This document shows, piece after piece, positions 10,766 to 22,617 of a stretch of DNA of 64,000 bases. The notes under the pieces were generated by a model. The model made no database searches. It worked only from the letters and a program-made list of their open reading frames with translations, and was not told the DNA's origin. The translations under genes and the position numbers were made by a program. The DNA is taken from NCBI RefSeq assembly GCF_030704535.1, contig NC_081820.1:21207001-21271000 (forward strand). The letters run 5' to 3'. The DNA is from Vitis vinifera (lineage: Eukaryota > Streptophyta > Magnoliopsida > Vitales > Vitaceae). Every line of letters begins with the position of its first letter. Positions within the stretch are counted from its first letter, which is position 1.

Positions 10766-12326
10766 AGGGATTGAATATATTTTAACATTGTTAAAGCATT
10801 TTACCGTAATTTTTAAATATAATTATGAAAAAAAAAACTTTTTTAAAAAAAGATTACTAAAAGAAAAATGTTAATTTCACTGACATTTATCTAATTATTA
10901 AATGTCAAGAATCATATGAATATATGAGAAAAATGATAAAAAAAAAAAAGAGTAATAATAATAAATGTAATTACCGTTATTACTCAAATTTATGATTAAA
11001 AGTGTTGCGGATTATAAAATTTTTAAAACATTTATTTAGTAAATCTAAGAGTAAATTTATTGGAAGATCTAAAATTCAATTCACTATTTTTGTCAAAAAT
11101 CTAGGTCTAATTTACAGTCACAAAATTATCCTAAAGTCTCACCTGCAGCCATAGCCCTACCACAGGAAAGCTTTTTTTAAAAAAAATAAAAAAATAAACT
11201 CCTCCTCATTCCAAATAAAATAAATCTTTAGTGATATTCACAGGCCCCTCAAGGGTACAGCAGGAGCCGGCATGAACCAGATTCCACGTCCACCTTATTC
11301 TTCTAATCCAAGCCAACCAATCAAGTCCAGCCATGTTATCCACCCACCAACCTTCGCACTTGGCAACTGTTGCCAAGTTATCCACTGCTCTTACATGGGC
11401 CCACTTCTCAAGCGTGTCTATCACCTGTACCTTACACGTTATCTTTGCTGAGATGGCAGACGACGTGATCTTCGCATATTATAATAATGGCGGATTGTGG
11501 ATGGCGGCGGAGACTTGTTCAATGATCTCATGCTGATTTTGAATGCTCTTTTTGGTGGAGGGTGAAAGTAACAAATTCAGCACCAGCCGCCAGCTGCAAG
11601 CCCGATCGTCCATTTCGTCTTTTAAGGAAATTAATTCATCAACTTTAAGAATTTTTGTGTAGATTTTAAACTCATGAGAAGGACACATTTCTGTAATTAC
11701 AGCATTATTTTAATCTAAGTTCGGTATAGGTATTAATTAATAAACAAAATGTCTTTAGCGGAAGTTTAGATAAAATTATGGTTTTGGTCTTAATTATAAA
11801 GCAAAATTTGAATATTTTTTTTTAATCAAGAAGTTGTCGGATTTTTGTATTCTGAAATTTGTTTGTTTATTTGTTTTATTTATAAAAAAATTGTCATATT
11901 TTTGTAATATTAATATAGAATTAGTCTTGCATATGTCGAGTCTAATAGGACTTATGCAAGTTAATATTTTTCTTACAGCATGTTCAGGTAAGGGTGATAG
12001 TGGAGCAGTAGACGTCACCCATGTTGTGGTGGTGGCTATCTTCTTTAACTTATACGAACTATAGAGTACCCCACCTGGTTTCCACTCATTTTACATATTT
12101 TTCAAATCAATAGCATAAATTGAAAATTTTCTTGTATGCTTAAAAAAAAAAACTCAGATATATTCTTCCTTCCTTTTGATAACATACACAAGAATAAACA
12201 ATGATTTTGACTTGAGGTCTTTGAGGAGGTCCTCCAACAATAGTAAAATAACAATTCAATATATTTACTACCTTTTTATTTGATTAATAAAACATGACTC
12301 ATGAATAACTTTTCCCATCATTTCAC
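10766..12326. other. Intergenic DNA downstream of STS B1, with a GC-richer island at 11130-11690
   Basis: AT-rich flanks surround an island of distinctly higher GC. Overlapping short frames on both strands (for example minus 11206-11424 and 11479-11688) resemble no family I know; the island could be a degenerate gene fragment. It contains a near-perfect palindrome at 11358-11378 (arms ACTTGGCAAC and GTTGCCAAGT around one T). AATAAA on the minus strand at 12275-12280, 47 bp past the B1 stop, is a candidate polyadenylation signal. Confidence 0.6.
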
Positions 12327-13843
12327 CTAGTTTGAATCCGTACCAACGCTATGGATCACAACGGTCTCAATGGTTAGGCCCGGCCCAAAGCCAAACAAGA
12401 CACCCCAATCCAATCCTTCACCTGTCGTCATTTTGCCTTCCTTGAGCGATTTCTTTCTCATCTCATCCAAAATAAATAGGACACATGCACTTGACATGTT
12501 CCCATATTCACTTAGAATATGCCTTGTTGCTTTGAGTTTCTGTTTATCTAAACCGAGTTTTGCTTCAACTGCGTCAAGAATAGCTGGGCCACCTGGATGA
12601 GCAATCCAAAATAAGGAATTCCAATCACTAATACCAATTGGGTCAAAAGCCTTAGTCAAACAATTCTCTATGTTTTCAGAGATCAAGGTAGGCACATTAG
12701 GCCACAAATGAAAGGTGAGACCCACTTCACGTAAGTTGCCTGCAATAGCACCTGCTGAATTAGGAATAAATGTTTGGGCTGCTGAAACAAGTTGAAAGAG
12801 TGGTCGTTCAATCGAGCTATCTGGATCGGATCCAATGATTACAGCTGCAGACCCATCACCGAAAAGGGCTTGGCCAACTAAAGAGTCCAAAGCATCTTCG
12901 GAAGGACCACGAAATGTAACAACAGTGATCTCTGAGCACACCACAAGAACTCGTGCTCCTGCATTATTCTCTGCAAGATCCTTAGCGGTTCGAAGGACAG
13001 TTCCACCTGCATAGCACCCTTGATGGTACAACATCACTCTTCTGACAGATGGTTCGAGCCCTAAAAGATTAGCGAGTTTATAATCTGCACCAGGCATTTC
13101 TACACCTGAGGTTGTACAAAATACAAGGTGGGTGATCTTCGATTTAGGCTGACCCCACTCTTTAAGAGCCTTCAATGCTGCTTCCTTACCAAGCTTGGGT
13201 ACCTCAGCAGTGATAATCTCTTGGCGTATGTTAAGAGATGGAGCCATATAAGCACCAATGTTTGGGTGCTCTTCAAGCATTTCTTCGGTCAAATGAATGT
13301 AACGCTTCTTGATCATGGATTTGTCACCTGTATATAAATTAAATAACAGTAATATGTAAGCTCAAGGCACACTAGTGAAACAAAATCAATTCAATGGGAA
13401 GATTGATTGTTCAAGATGATCAAACATTGTTCAACTGAGTGTAAAAAGATTCATCTTAATACAGTATAAAAGCTTATTTTTTATTACATCAATTAATAAC
13501 GTGATCCCATGCGTTATACCATGTGATTCAAAGAGCACCTGCTCATACCATCACTCACAGATGCACTGTATTAATTTAAGATGAGTACACAGAAAGCTTG
13601 AAAATGATGTTTCAGTGGTCGTAGGGGAATCATATGTATATGAAGGATGTTAAAATTATACTTACAAATGCGGTTGAACTTCTTCTTGAGATCGGTCATG
13701 TGCTCGCTTTTAGTGACCCGGAAATAGTAATCAGCGAAATCAGACTGGTACAGACAGTTGTCCGGGGTAGCTGTGCCAATGGCTAGAACGGTGGCCGGAC
13801 CCTTGGCACGCTGAGCATTTCTAATTTCCTCCACAGACGCCAT
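12327..13843 (-). CDS. STS: Stilbene (resveratrol) synthase B1, type III polyketide synthase, two exons
   Basis: Exon 1 is 13666-13843 and exon 2 is 12327-13327; the 338-bp phase-1 intron (13328-13665) has GTAAGT donor and TACAG acceptor and splits Cys60 like the A genes, but its sequence does not align with the A intron. The product is 392 residues with Cys164, His303, Asn336, Phe215, Phe265 and the Thr132/Glu192/Ser338 network intact. Relative to A it has Asn29, Leu31 and Phe36 in exon 1, Ile224 and Ser229, and a distinctive C-terminus HSVGTDSN in place of HSIPMVTN. B1 has Asp51 where B2 and B3 have Glu51. The upstream gene on this strand is A2, about 13 kb away. Function as resveratrol synthase is inferred from family residues. 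Confidence 0.95.
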
Positions 13844-13961
13844 TGATAGTGTGTGATGACTACTGAAATGGAAGCTTCAAAGTTGAAGAAGGAAAGAGAA
13901 ATGAAATTTTAGGAGCACAAGTGCTTGGAGCTGTCTGGCCAAAGTTGTGTGTTGAGGTTGG

Positions 13962-14004
13962 TATTTATAATCACCACAAATGCTGTCTCACCAACTCTCA
14001 TCCA
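13962..14004 (-). promoter_or_regulatory. STS B1 core promoter: TATA box plus MYB-type box
   Basis: TATAAATA on the minus strand at 13962-13969, 119 bp upstream of the ATG. The 16-base block CACCAACTCTCATCCA (plus strand 13989-14004) is identical to the one in the A promoters. The transcribed leader also shares GCACAAGTGCTTGGAG with A. Confidence 0.7.
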
Positions 14005-14158
14005 CTTCCATGTAGGTAGGCTTGCATTTGAATAATCCGGTGCCATGGGGTTTGATTTCCATCTTGGTAGGCTTCGGTTTTCATTCTTTATTTTATTTTT
14101 CTGTCTTTCTTCTTCCTCTAAAGCTCTTTTGGTCTTCTAAACCCACGTAAGGCGGTTG

Positions 14159-14660
14159 GAAGCTTACCCTTTTTGACTCCAAGTTGGTAGCATCACTTTC
14201 ATATCCCCCGAGTACTATTTGACAAAAGACCCAAAATTTTCACGTGCTGGGCCAGCTGCTGCCGGCTGGACCAAGCCGATGATCAATATTAATGCAGAAC
14301 GTTAGGAAACCTGTAATATTTCAAGTCATAAATATAGATGTTGAATAAATAAATTTATTGTTTAACAACAATGAAGGCAAAAATTAGTTACTATTAACGA
14401 ACATAAATATTCGTTAATTATTTTTAAAAGTTTTTATATTTGATATTATTTAGTTTGTTTTTTTTAAAAAAAATTCCTTAATTTTTGAAGGCAGAAGCTC
14501 ACCCATTTTGACTCCAAGCTGGTAGGGTCATTTTCATATTCCCAAGTACAATAATATTTGACCATTGAGGTGGAATTCTTGACTTGATCTTCCACATCAT
14601 GTTGGGCCAAGCTAATTAGGAAATCTGTAATGTGGCAGATTATATATTCAAGTCATAAAT
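14159..14660. repeat. Diverged tandem duplication in the STS B1 upstream region, with W-boxes
   Basis: Copies at 14159-14334 and 14494-14660 share GAAGCT-ACCC, TTTTGACTCCAAG, TTTCATAT, the GGAAA-CTGTAAT stretch and CAAGTCATAAAT. The second copy contains TTGACC (14558-14563) and TTGACT (14579-14584), canonical WRKY W-boxes 16 bp apart and about 0.7 kb upstream of the ATG. Elicitor-responsive regulation is inferred. Confidence 0.7.
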
Positions 14661-15699
14661 TAATATATACCTTTTTGTCAAAGTTATTTACATCGGAACT
14701 TCCTTGAACAAAGTTGATATCGAATATCACTTGAGAGAAAAATATGATTGATAAAAAATAACACTTTCTAACTAACCTTCTAAATTTGGAATGAAAGTTG
14801 TTTTAGTGTATTGGAATTTGTTTAAAAAAATTATTATTGAATATATATATATATATTAAATAAATATAATCAATGAACTCAATAAACTTTTTGGTTTGAC
14901 CTTCCAATTTTTTCAACAAAATGACATATTTTTTCAACAAAACGACAAATATAAGAAAATCAAGAATAAAAACGCAAGCAAGGAGGAATAATTTGCAAAG
15001 TATCTAAAATTCAATCCTCTATCTATTATAGAGAAAACAAAGAGTGGAAAAGTAATCCAAAATGTATCAAAGGTACTCCCTGTTTCAACCTAATACATCA
15101 AAAACCAACCATGCATAAAGGTCGAAATCTTATTGATCCAACTTCTTATATTAAATTTCTTTAGTGATAAAGGAAGTTCAAATCAAACCTAAAATTCTCT
15201 ATGGTCAAAAGGAGGTTCAAAGCATCCCAAAACCTAAAATTATTTAGGGTCACAAGGAGTTTTAAATAATTCTCTAAATTCTCTAAAATTTAAGATTGGA
15301 CACTTTTGACAATTTTTTGATCGAATACCTACAAACTCTTATAATTACAATTTTTAGAAAATTAAGTAATCTAGATATAATAGAGTATGAAAAACTAATT
15401 TATAGGATACAAAGAAAAAAATTAATTTTTAGAATTCAAATGAAGTTCAAAATTAAAAAGAATAAAACATAACTAAATAAAATAAGATTTCAATGGAACA
15501 TTGGAGAAGCTAGAAAACATTTATATGTAAAAATTGCTACTTGAAGAAACAACTATTTGAATTGAAGATGGATGAAGAATAGACGGTAGGGATTATATAA
15601 ATAAATTTAATAAGCGCATCGTCCGATTATTAAGTATAGCGGTTACGATTGATGAGGAAGATTAACATATTTTTTTTATCGGCATCCCTACCAAAATAA
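14661..15699. other. AT-rich intergenic DNA; nothing recognised
   Basis: No open frame of note, a short AT microsatellite around 14840 and many A-runs. Bases 15180-15260 repeat the phrase CAAAACCTAAAATT-like twice. Possibly old retroelement sequence, but I cannot assign it. Confidence 0.6.
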
Positions 15700-17910
15700 T
15701 ATGAGCCAGTGGTAACTGTGCTCTTAGTTGAAAAGATGATGTTAATAGTGGATAAGCCATCAATTGCTCTTTTAGAGACAAAAAATTAAGTAGCCAAGTA
15801 GTTCATCTCATACAAAACAAGCTCTTGTGATGAATTATAAATCACATCGTGGTAACAGCAAGTCATGATAGAGATATTATGATAGGAGAAATTATCATTC
15901 TTAAATCACACTTTTGAACTGATATGGAAATTTATTACTACCCAAGAAAAGGACATATTAAAAGGCACTATGAAGAATTGACAAAGCATGTAGAAACAAG
16001 GAAAAATCTTGAATCCCATGAGGCTCTACTAATATTCTTGATGAAATTTTTGTTGGCTCTTGGATTTTTGGTTTTGGTGTTCTTTTCATATGTGCCCAAA
16101 TAAGGAGAGGTTTGATATCTATAATGAATGTGATGCTAGTACTATATGAATGGATAATGAATCAAGCTCTAAATTGATCAGGATTGACACCATGATAGTG
16201 AAGATGTTTGATTGTGTTGTGAGGATATTGTGTAATGTTAAGCATGCATGTTCCTAATTTAAGGAGTATAATTTTTTGGGGGGCTTGGGGCTCTTTGGGT
16301 TATGATTTTTCAGCAAATAACTATGTAATAAAAATTAATCAAGGTACTTTGATAGCTATGAAAGAGAAAAAGTTCAAATATTTATACACCTTGATTGAGA
16401 AGATAATTTTAGGTGAAGCCACACCATGAAGAGTATTTTGCTAGTGATAAAGAAGTTATCAAAGTAAAAGAGTGCAACAAGACGATTAAGACTCCATTTT
16501 CAACTAAGGGTACTCAATGGCATAAGGATGATACTAATTGCAAAAGGAATGAAGTTATATATATATAATTTTGTTGAGTCTAGTTGTATGAGAATTTGAA
16601 CTTGATACATGTTTATTATCATTAATTATGCAAGATTGAGAGAATTTGAGTCAAGGTGAAGGTTTATGGAAGTTGGTTCAAATAATTTGTTCTTTATTTT
16701 TAGGATAGTCAAATATTTATAGAGTTTGTATTTTAGTAAATTACCATTTTAAGTTTGACTAGGATTAGGAAACTATTAATTTAGATTTAAACCATAGGGC
16801 TTTGTAAATATGTTGTTTTATATATAATTTCAAGAGAGAGTGAAAAGGTTAACAAAGAGCTATGAGAATTAGGCAAAGAGTGTCTTAGATTTTGGGCAGA
16901 TAGAGGTTGACGGTGTTTGAGTTTGTATTTATGAAGTTTATTAATAAATTTAATCTCCTTGTGTAGTGGAAGTAGGCAATTAGGCCAAACTATGTAAATC
17001 TTTTCCCTTCTCTAATTTAATTTATTTTACCAACTTCATTTGGGTCAAACAAAAGGAATACAACAAGGAAGCCCATTTCCTTGGTTTTTATGAATATATT
17101 TTTACACTAATTCAATATCAAAATGGTTGCCTTTCAAATGTTGCTTAAATCCATCCTTTTATGTAGGAATCACAAAGCTTAGGATGTAACCCCATTAATG
17201 AAATTCAAGAAGGAATAGCACAATTGGTTTTAGGTTATGATGAAGCCCTCAAGCCTAATGGATTTGAAACTTGCAAAAATCATACAATGAGATAGTGGAT
17301 GAACTGGCAATAGGTACATCTCAAACTAATGGTTCTACTTATAAGGGGTGTAAAGGCGGATATCAAAGAAAGATAACCTTACATGTGGATTGCGGTAACT
17401 TGAGTCAAGGTGATATTGTTGGAAATTTTGACTCAAATGATTTATTTTTTAATTTGAGGAAAGTCAATATTTGTATAGTTTATGTTTAAGTAAAATAACT
17501 TTTTAAGTTTGGCAAGGATTCAAGAGCTTATCATTTAGGTTAGCCTTTGGGACTTCATAAATATGTGGTTTTTTTCATAGGATTTCAAGAGAGAGTTAGA
17601 AAAGTGAATGGAAAGTGAAGAGAGATAGGGAAAGTTTTGGGAAAATCACAATACCCAAATACAATAGGAAAAACAAAATAAATTAGAAAAGATAAGCGAT
17701 TTACATGGTTCGACCTAATCATCTAGGTCTACTATAAAGGGAAATCAAATATATAATAAAATTCAAAATGGCAAAATCACAAAACCTAAATACACACAGG
17801 AAAAAGTAAAATAAATTAGAGAAAAGAAAAAATTTACTTCGTTCAACTTAATCGCCTAAGTCTATTATAGAGGGAGATCGAATTTATTAATAAAATTTAG
17901 AAATACAAAA
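15700..17910 (+). mobile_element. Degenerate Copia (Tork-like): gag knuckle, protease, gag-pre-integrase and two LTR modules
   Basis: On the plus strand 15930-16030 reads as a gag C-terminus (GHIKRHYEEL, zinc-knuckle cysteines lost). 16090-16245 reads as protease (SFHMCPNKERFD, VKMFDCVVRILCNVKH). 16235-16429 is a 64-codon frame with LGYDFSANNYVIKINQG and KFKYLYTLIEKIILGEA, the end of protease and the gag-pre-integrase region. Frames are broken by stops and shifts, and integrase, RT and RNase H are absent. LTR-like modules follow at about 16628-17060 and 17411-17910, each preceded by GAGTCAAGGTG. Confidence 0.72.
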
Positions 17911-17914
17911 TCAA

Positions 17915-18640
17915 ACTTTGTCAAGCTCTCTTTACCCAAAACCCAATGCTTAGAGTTTTCAAAGAAATCAGAATCCTTCTCAACTTTAGAACTTGCTTAA
18001 GATTAGTCAGTGTCTTGACAACATAAAAAATCTTCACATTCGCAATACCAATCCAAAAGGTTTTAGTGCTTGAACCATTTATCATTAAAACTATATTAGC
18101 ATTGCATGCCTTATAGATATCAGACCACTCCTTATATGGAGGTCCATATGAAATAAACATCAAAGAGTCATAAAAATTTTCATCAACTATAGTAGAAAAA
18201 ACATTACCTTATCAAAATCTTCATCAACAACATCAATTAATAGATTTTGAAGTTTCTTAAGATTCAAGAATTTTCTTTTCTTCCAGGTGTTTTGTCATTT
18301 CTTCACGGTATCTTATGATACGTTCCTTTTGTGAAAGAGTAACACTCCACATATATCCAATAGTGTGATTGGAAATGATTAGTTCTTCTATCTTAATATC
18401 TCCTCTATGATTTACCCCTACTAGATTATAATTTAGACTTCATCATAAGAGCTTATTGGATATGAGATGAACTATTTGGCTACTTAATAATTTTTGTTTC
18501 CAGATCAGTAGTTGACATCTCATCCATAATAAACGTTTTCTTTCCATAAAATAGTAGTTTCAACTTCCTCATCAATGTTGACCTTTACGCTCAATATATA
18601 GGTTGTACACTTATTGAATTTATTTATATGAAGATCAATT
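17915..18640 (-). mobile_element. Degenerate Copia protease/gag fragment, opposite orientation
   Basis: Minus-strand frame 17921-18163 (80 codons) contains EWSDIYKACNANIVLMINGSS and VKIFYVVKTLTNL, matching the plant Copia protease region shared with 15930-16245. Continuing leftwards on the minus strand (18180-18560), short phrases match 15750-15840 inverted. With the preceding plus-strand fragment this makes a head-to-head inverted pair. Confidence 0.65.
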
Positions 18641-20257
18641 CCTTCATTCATCTTCAAATTCATATAATTGTTCACTACAAAAAATTTGAGTTTTACCAAC
18701 CCACTTAAGTTTACTTTTGTAATGGATTTAAGTTGTCGCTTACATATGTAATTTTTTGTGAACAGTAATTACAAGTTCTTGAGTTTAGACTGATTATGTA
18801 AGTGTAGACCTTCCATTTTGTCCCCTTAGCACATGTGATACTAATTGTTTTCCCTAATATTTTTCTCTTGCCTTGTGATCATCCCTTGGTGACCCATCGA
18901 TACTTAAATAGCTACTTTTTTTTAGCCACCTTCAAGGATCCTTTGTTGATGGATTTATCTAGACCTGCACTATGACCTTGGTTGCCTTTCAATCTTAGGT
19001 TAGGCTTCATTTAGTTGCGTTTCCACTTAGTTCCCCTAGACATTGTCTTAGAGACTTAGGTCACTTAGACACCGCTTTGGGATGGTTTTCACTTAGACTC
19101 TTCACTAGGCTTAGTTCACTTAGGTTTGGTTTTTGGTTCATTTTTGAGTTTTAGGCTTGAGTGAGTTTTCTTTTACTTGATTCCATTTTCCGTTCTATTA
19201 TTGCATAAAATGGCTTTCTAACATTTACTTGTGTGAGTGTGATATTTCTATCTTATTATTTATTGCTTTTAGTTTAATATCTTGATTTCTTTTTATTATA
19301 TACATTCGATTTTTATATTTATATTTCCGCTCGTACTATTTATTTATTTATTTTATAGAATATTGCACAAGATTGATGTTCTTAATAGCATAAATAGATG
19401 TCTTGATTTCTTGTGTACATATAACTGACATATTTTTTACATATTTTTTTTTTTAATGGCATGATTTCTTATCTTATTTATTTATTTATACTTTTTCTTC
19501 AATTTTATTTTGACATGATTAGCTTTTGGAGGGACTGTCAATGACTTACCATCTACACGCAATTGGGAGGAGAATCCACACATACCATTTAAACTCCACA
19601 AGGCTGCAATCGGAAGGAAGATATGCACAGTCCACTTTCCATGAAAAGCTCCACAACACGCATCAAGGATAGGGCTATAGAGTCCTATAGGGTAACACTA
19701 AACAATAAGATTTTTTAATGCTAGCTAGTTGAACTTAAAAATGTAATTTATCCAAATCTAAACTATATTGACTTTCCCAAAAACAAAAAGAAAAAATTGA
19801 GTTAAAATTACCAACACATAAGGCCTACTCTATTGATCACAAATGTTATATATTCATTGATATCAATTTCCTAATAAGGTAGTAAGCATATTCTCAAATT
19901 CTTCTAAACGAAGTCTTTTTGTCTCCAATGAAACTTTCTTATACATTTTTCATTTTAAATTTTGAGATCGTAATCAAACAAAATAAGTTATGGTTAAATG
20001 TATGTGAGTATTGTGCTTGGACAAGAGAGATGATCCAACTTATTTATACAAATCATCAATGAAGTATCACTCATTATAGAACTCCTAATCTAATTAAGTT
20101 AATACTCCTACACAGTCTTAATTAATCCAATCTAAATGTAAGAATTAATCTATTGGAACCATATATTAAAATATTGCGAAAATACGTCAAAAGATCAAAT
20201 ATTTTTTAGTGTATCGATTATGGCTAATATGATATAAGGAGTGAATAATTGGTAGAA
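18641..20257. other. Intergenic DNA with a short Copia LTR fragment; otherwise nothing recognised
   Basis: 19728-19816 on the minus strand matches the first ~90 bp of the Tork-like LTR family (starting TGTTGGTAATTTTAACTC). A GC-richer patch lies at 19510-19690. CACTTAG recurs around 19020-19110. The Copia insertion starts at 20258, preceded by TAGAA. Confidence 0.6.
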
Positions 20258-20450
20258 TGTTATAAAATATGAGATTTTGTACCACTATGGTAACTTGTGA
20301 ATGATCATCCATAAATATCTATTGTAATTCCATATAAAAGGGAGAGACCCTTAATGAAATTGAATATAGAGTTTTCCCGTGCATTCTATTCTCTTCTTAC
20401 ATTTTGATTTCTCTTGTTTTCTTCTCGTTTCACTTTACAATTTTATAACA
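20258..20450 (+). repeat. Copia 5' LTR (193 bp)
   Basis: TGTTATAAAA...TTTATAACA, preceded by the TAGAA target-site duplication. Contains a TATAAAAG box around 20333. Followed by CATTATCAGCACGA, the expected position of the primer-binding site, though I cannot match it to a specific tRNA. Confidence 0.94.
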
Positions 20451-20640
20451 CATTATCAGCACGACTAGTCTCTACAAAAGAAATAGAAAGATTTTTCTCT
20501 ATTCAGAAAAATGGAAAGATCTTCTCTCTTCTTTCTCACGAAAATGTATGTGATAAACTTATATCATGAATTTCTATTTTATTACCCTTTGATCTCTATT
20601 TTAAGTTATTTTATTTGAATACATAAATATGTAGAATCCC

Positions 20641-21292
20641 TATAACCAGAAGTTATGAAAAATATGTGCAATTTCTATAACCAGAAGTTATGAGGAAAAA
20701 TTACAGAATTACAGATACATGATTAGAAGTTATTTATATGATCTCTAATTATTTATTTTTAATTATACGGTATAACTGGATGTTATACCAAACAATATTA
20801 GCCAGAAGCTATAAAATAAATAAATAAATGTTCATAGCCCGAAGTCTACATAATGAAAGTTCATAGCTCGAAGCTATGCACAAATCTACCTAATGAATAG
20901 TTCATAGCCTGAATCTATATATAAATTTATATAAAAAAAAATAGTTCATAGCCTAAGTGATGTAAAAATTTAAATATTTTCTTATTCTGACAAAATAATC
21001 ATGGTCTGAAGCTATGAAAGATATTAATTTTTAATTTCTTTTAATTATATTGTGTAACTAGAAGTTATACATAAATAGTTCATAGCCTGAAGCTATGTAC
21101 AAATTTGAATATTTTCTTATTTTGGCAAAATAATCATAACTCAAAGTTATGAAAAATATTGGATTTAATTTTTATTTCGTACTCATTTATTTTTCACAAC
21201 AGGAATTATGGAAAACAATTTTTATTAACAATTGTTTCATAGCCAGAAGTTATGCATACAATTTCTAATTCTCTTGTATAACCAGAACTTAT
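20641..21292 (+). repeat. Dispersed 17-bp imperfect palindromes (about 16 copies) in the Copia leader
   Basis: Motif CATAGCCTGAAGCTATG and variants such as TATAACCAGAAGTTATG, CATAGCTCGAAGCTATG and CATGGTCTGAAGCTATG, spaced about 25-60 bp apart. Each can form a 5-6 bp stem around a five-base C-N-GAA loop. Stem variants change on both sides (ATAGC/GCTAT and ATAAC/GTTAT), which looks compensatory. Function unknown. Confidence 0.85.
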
Positions 21293-21419
21293 TCAAAACA
21301 AAAATGTTAATGAATCTTGGAGCTATGATTAAAGAAGGAAATCAAGCATCCCTATAGGATCATGCAAAAACACTGATTTTCCTTCGTCATCATCTCCATG
21401 AATGTTTAACAAAAATGGG

Positions 21420-21913
21420 TTGTTGATGAGAAATCACCAATCTCGTCCAACTAGATTTGAATCATTCCCTGAAGTGAATGTAATATTGTCCCAAACTCAT
21501 GGACGATGACAACGACAAGGTCGTGGTCATGGAAGAAATCCCTAATACCATGGTTCTTATAGTAATAATTCACCAAATTCTCAAAAAAGAAAAACCTCAT
21601 TGCACCACTAGAAGTGGAATAATACTGAGGTAAAACAAGAAAATGGGAAGTGTTTACAAGATAAACCTCCTAAGAACCATGAGAATAATTGTTATAAATG
21701 TGGTATGAAGGGGCATTGGTTGCATACCTATCGTACGCCCAACATTTGGTCGACCTTTACTAAGCATGAATAAAAGGAATGGAAGTTGAAATGAACTTCA
21801 TTGATAGTGATGGCCAAGTGGATCTAACCCATTTAGATGTTTCAGATTTCTTTGAGAATCCTAATGGGAAAATTGACCATCTAATTGGTGATGGAAATGT
21901 TTGTTATGATTAA
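21420..21913 (+). pseudogene. Copia gag remnant with altered zinc knuckle
   Basis: Degenerate gag reading frame with several stop codons. A CX2CX4HX4C knuckle is recognisable from 21690 (CYKCGMKGHW), but the final Cys codon is TAT (Tyr) at 21729-21731. The C-terminal part around 21780-21913 includes NFIDSDGQVDLTHLDV in another frame. In the copy at 46003-46496 the knuckle reads CYRCG. Confidence 0.75.
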
Positions 21914-22617
21914 ACGTTATGTTTAGTTATTTGCAAATAGGTTTATTTTGTTATCATCTTTGAACACATTGTTTATTGTTCATCTTTTATAGTTTATTTC
22001 ACATTTTATTATTTATCATTTAAATTCTTTTCTTTATTTATACTTGAAGATATATGAATCTCTCTCATATATTGATCCATCACTACAATTAGTTTGATTA
22101 TTGAAATACCACCTTGTTATTTCATGTATAAATTGCTCAACACTTACAAAATCAAATGTGTGAGATACTTACGAAATATATAACTTTAAATTATCTTTTC
22201 ATATTTGTTTTATTGTGTTATATATGCTCTCATTGCTTTTACACAACTTATTAAGTTAAGTCATCATCGATGACTAATATTCTTCCATTGATTTTAATTC
22301 TTTCTCTATGATAACATTTCTTCAACTCTACAAAGACAAAGTCTTTATGACAATGTTTTATGACTTATTAATTTGATGAAACTCTTGTCTCATTAATTGC
22401 ACAACATTGATGACAAACAATGTTAATACTATATCAGGTGACAGAAACCTGATTAAAGGCTCCAGAAGAGCTTATACTATGTCACTAGTAGTATTTGATT
22501 CCATGTGAATGACACTTTATACGATGATAGATCCAGAAGAATCTTGTAAGACCAACTTGGTCCCCCGGGGTAAAAGGTCATATGGATGTACATTACAAAA
22601 CCAGAAGTTTTTAATTA
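21914..22617 (+). pseudogene. Copia spacer plus protease / pre-integrase remnant
   Basis: 21914-22430 is AT-rich with no usable frame. At 22430-22560 short phrases (NLIKGSRRAYTM, then LYDDRSRRIL) recall the region after the Copia protease active site. 22575-22615 resembles the pre-integrase LQNQKF segment. Sequence normally found after the integrase core begins at about 22618, so the core is deleted. Confidence 0.55.

Noticed and set aside
17271-17489. 72-codon plus-strand frame as a gene
   Set aside because: Lies across the internal tail and LTR start of a degenerate Copia module (GAGTCAAGGTG then TGTTGG); no independent coding evidence.
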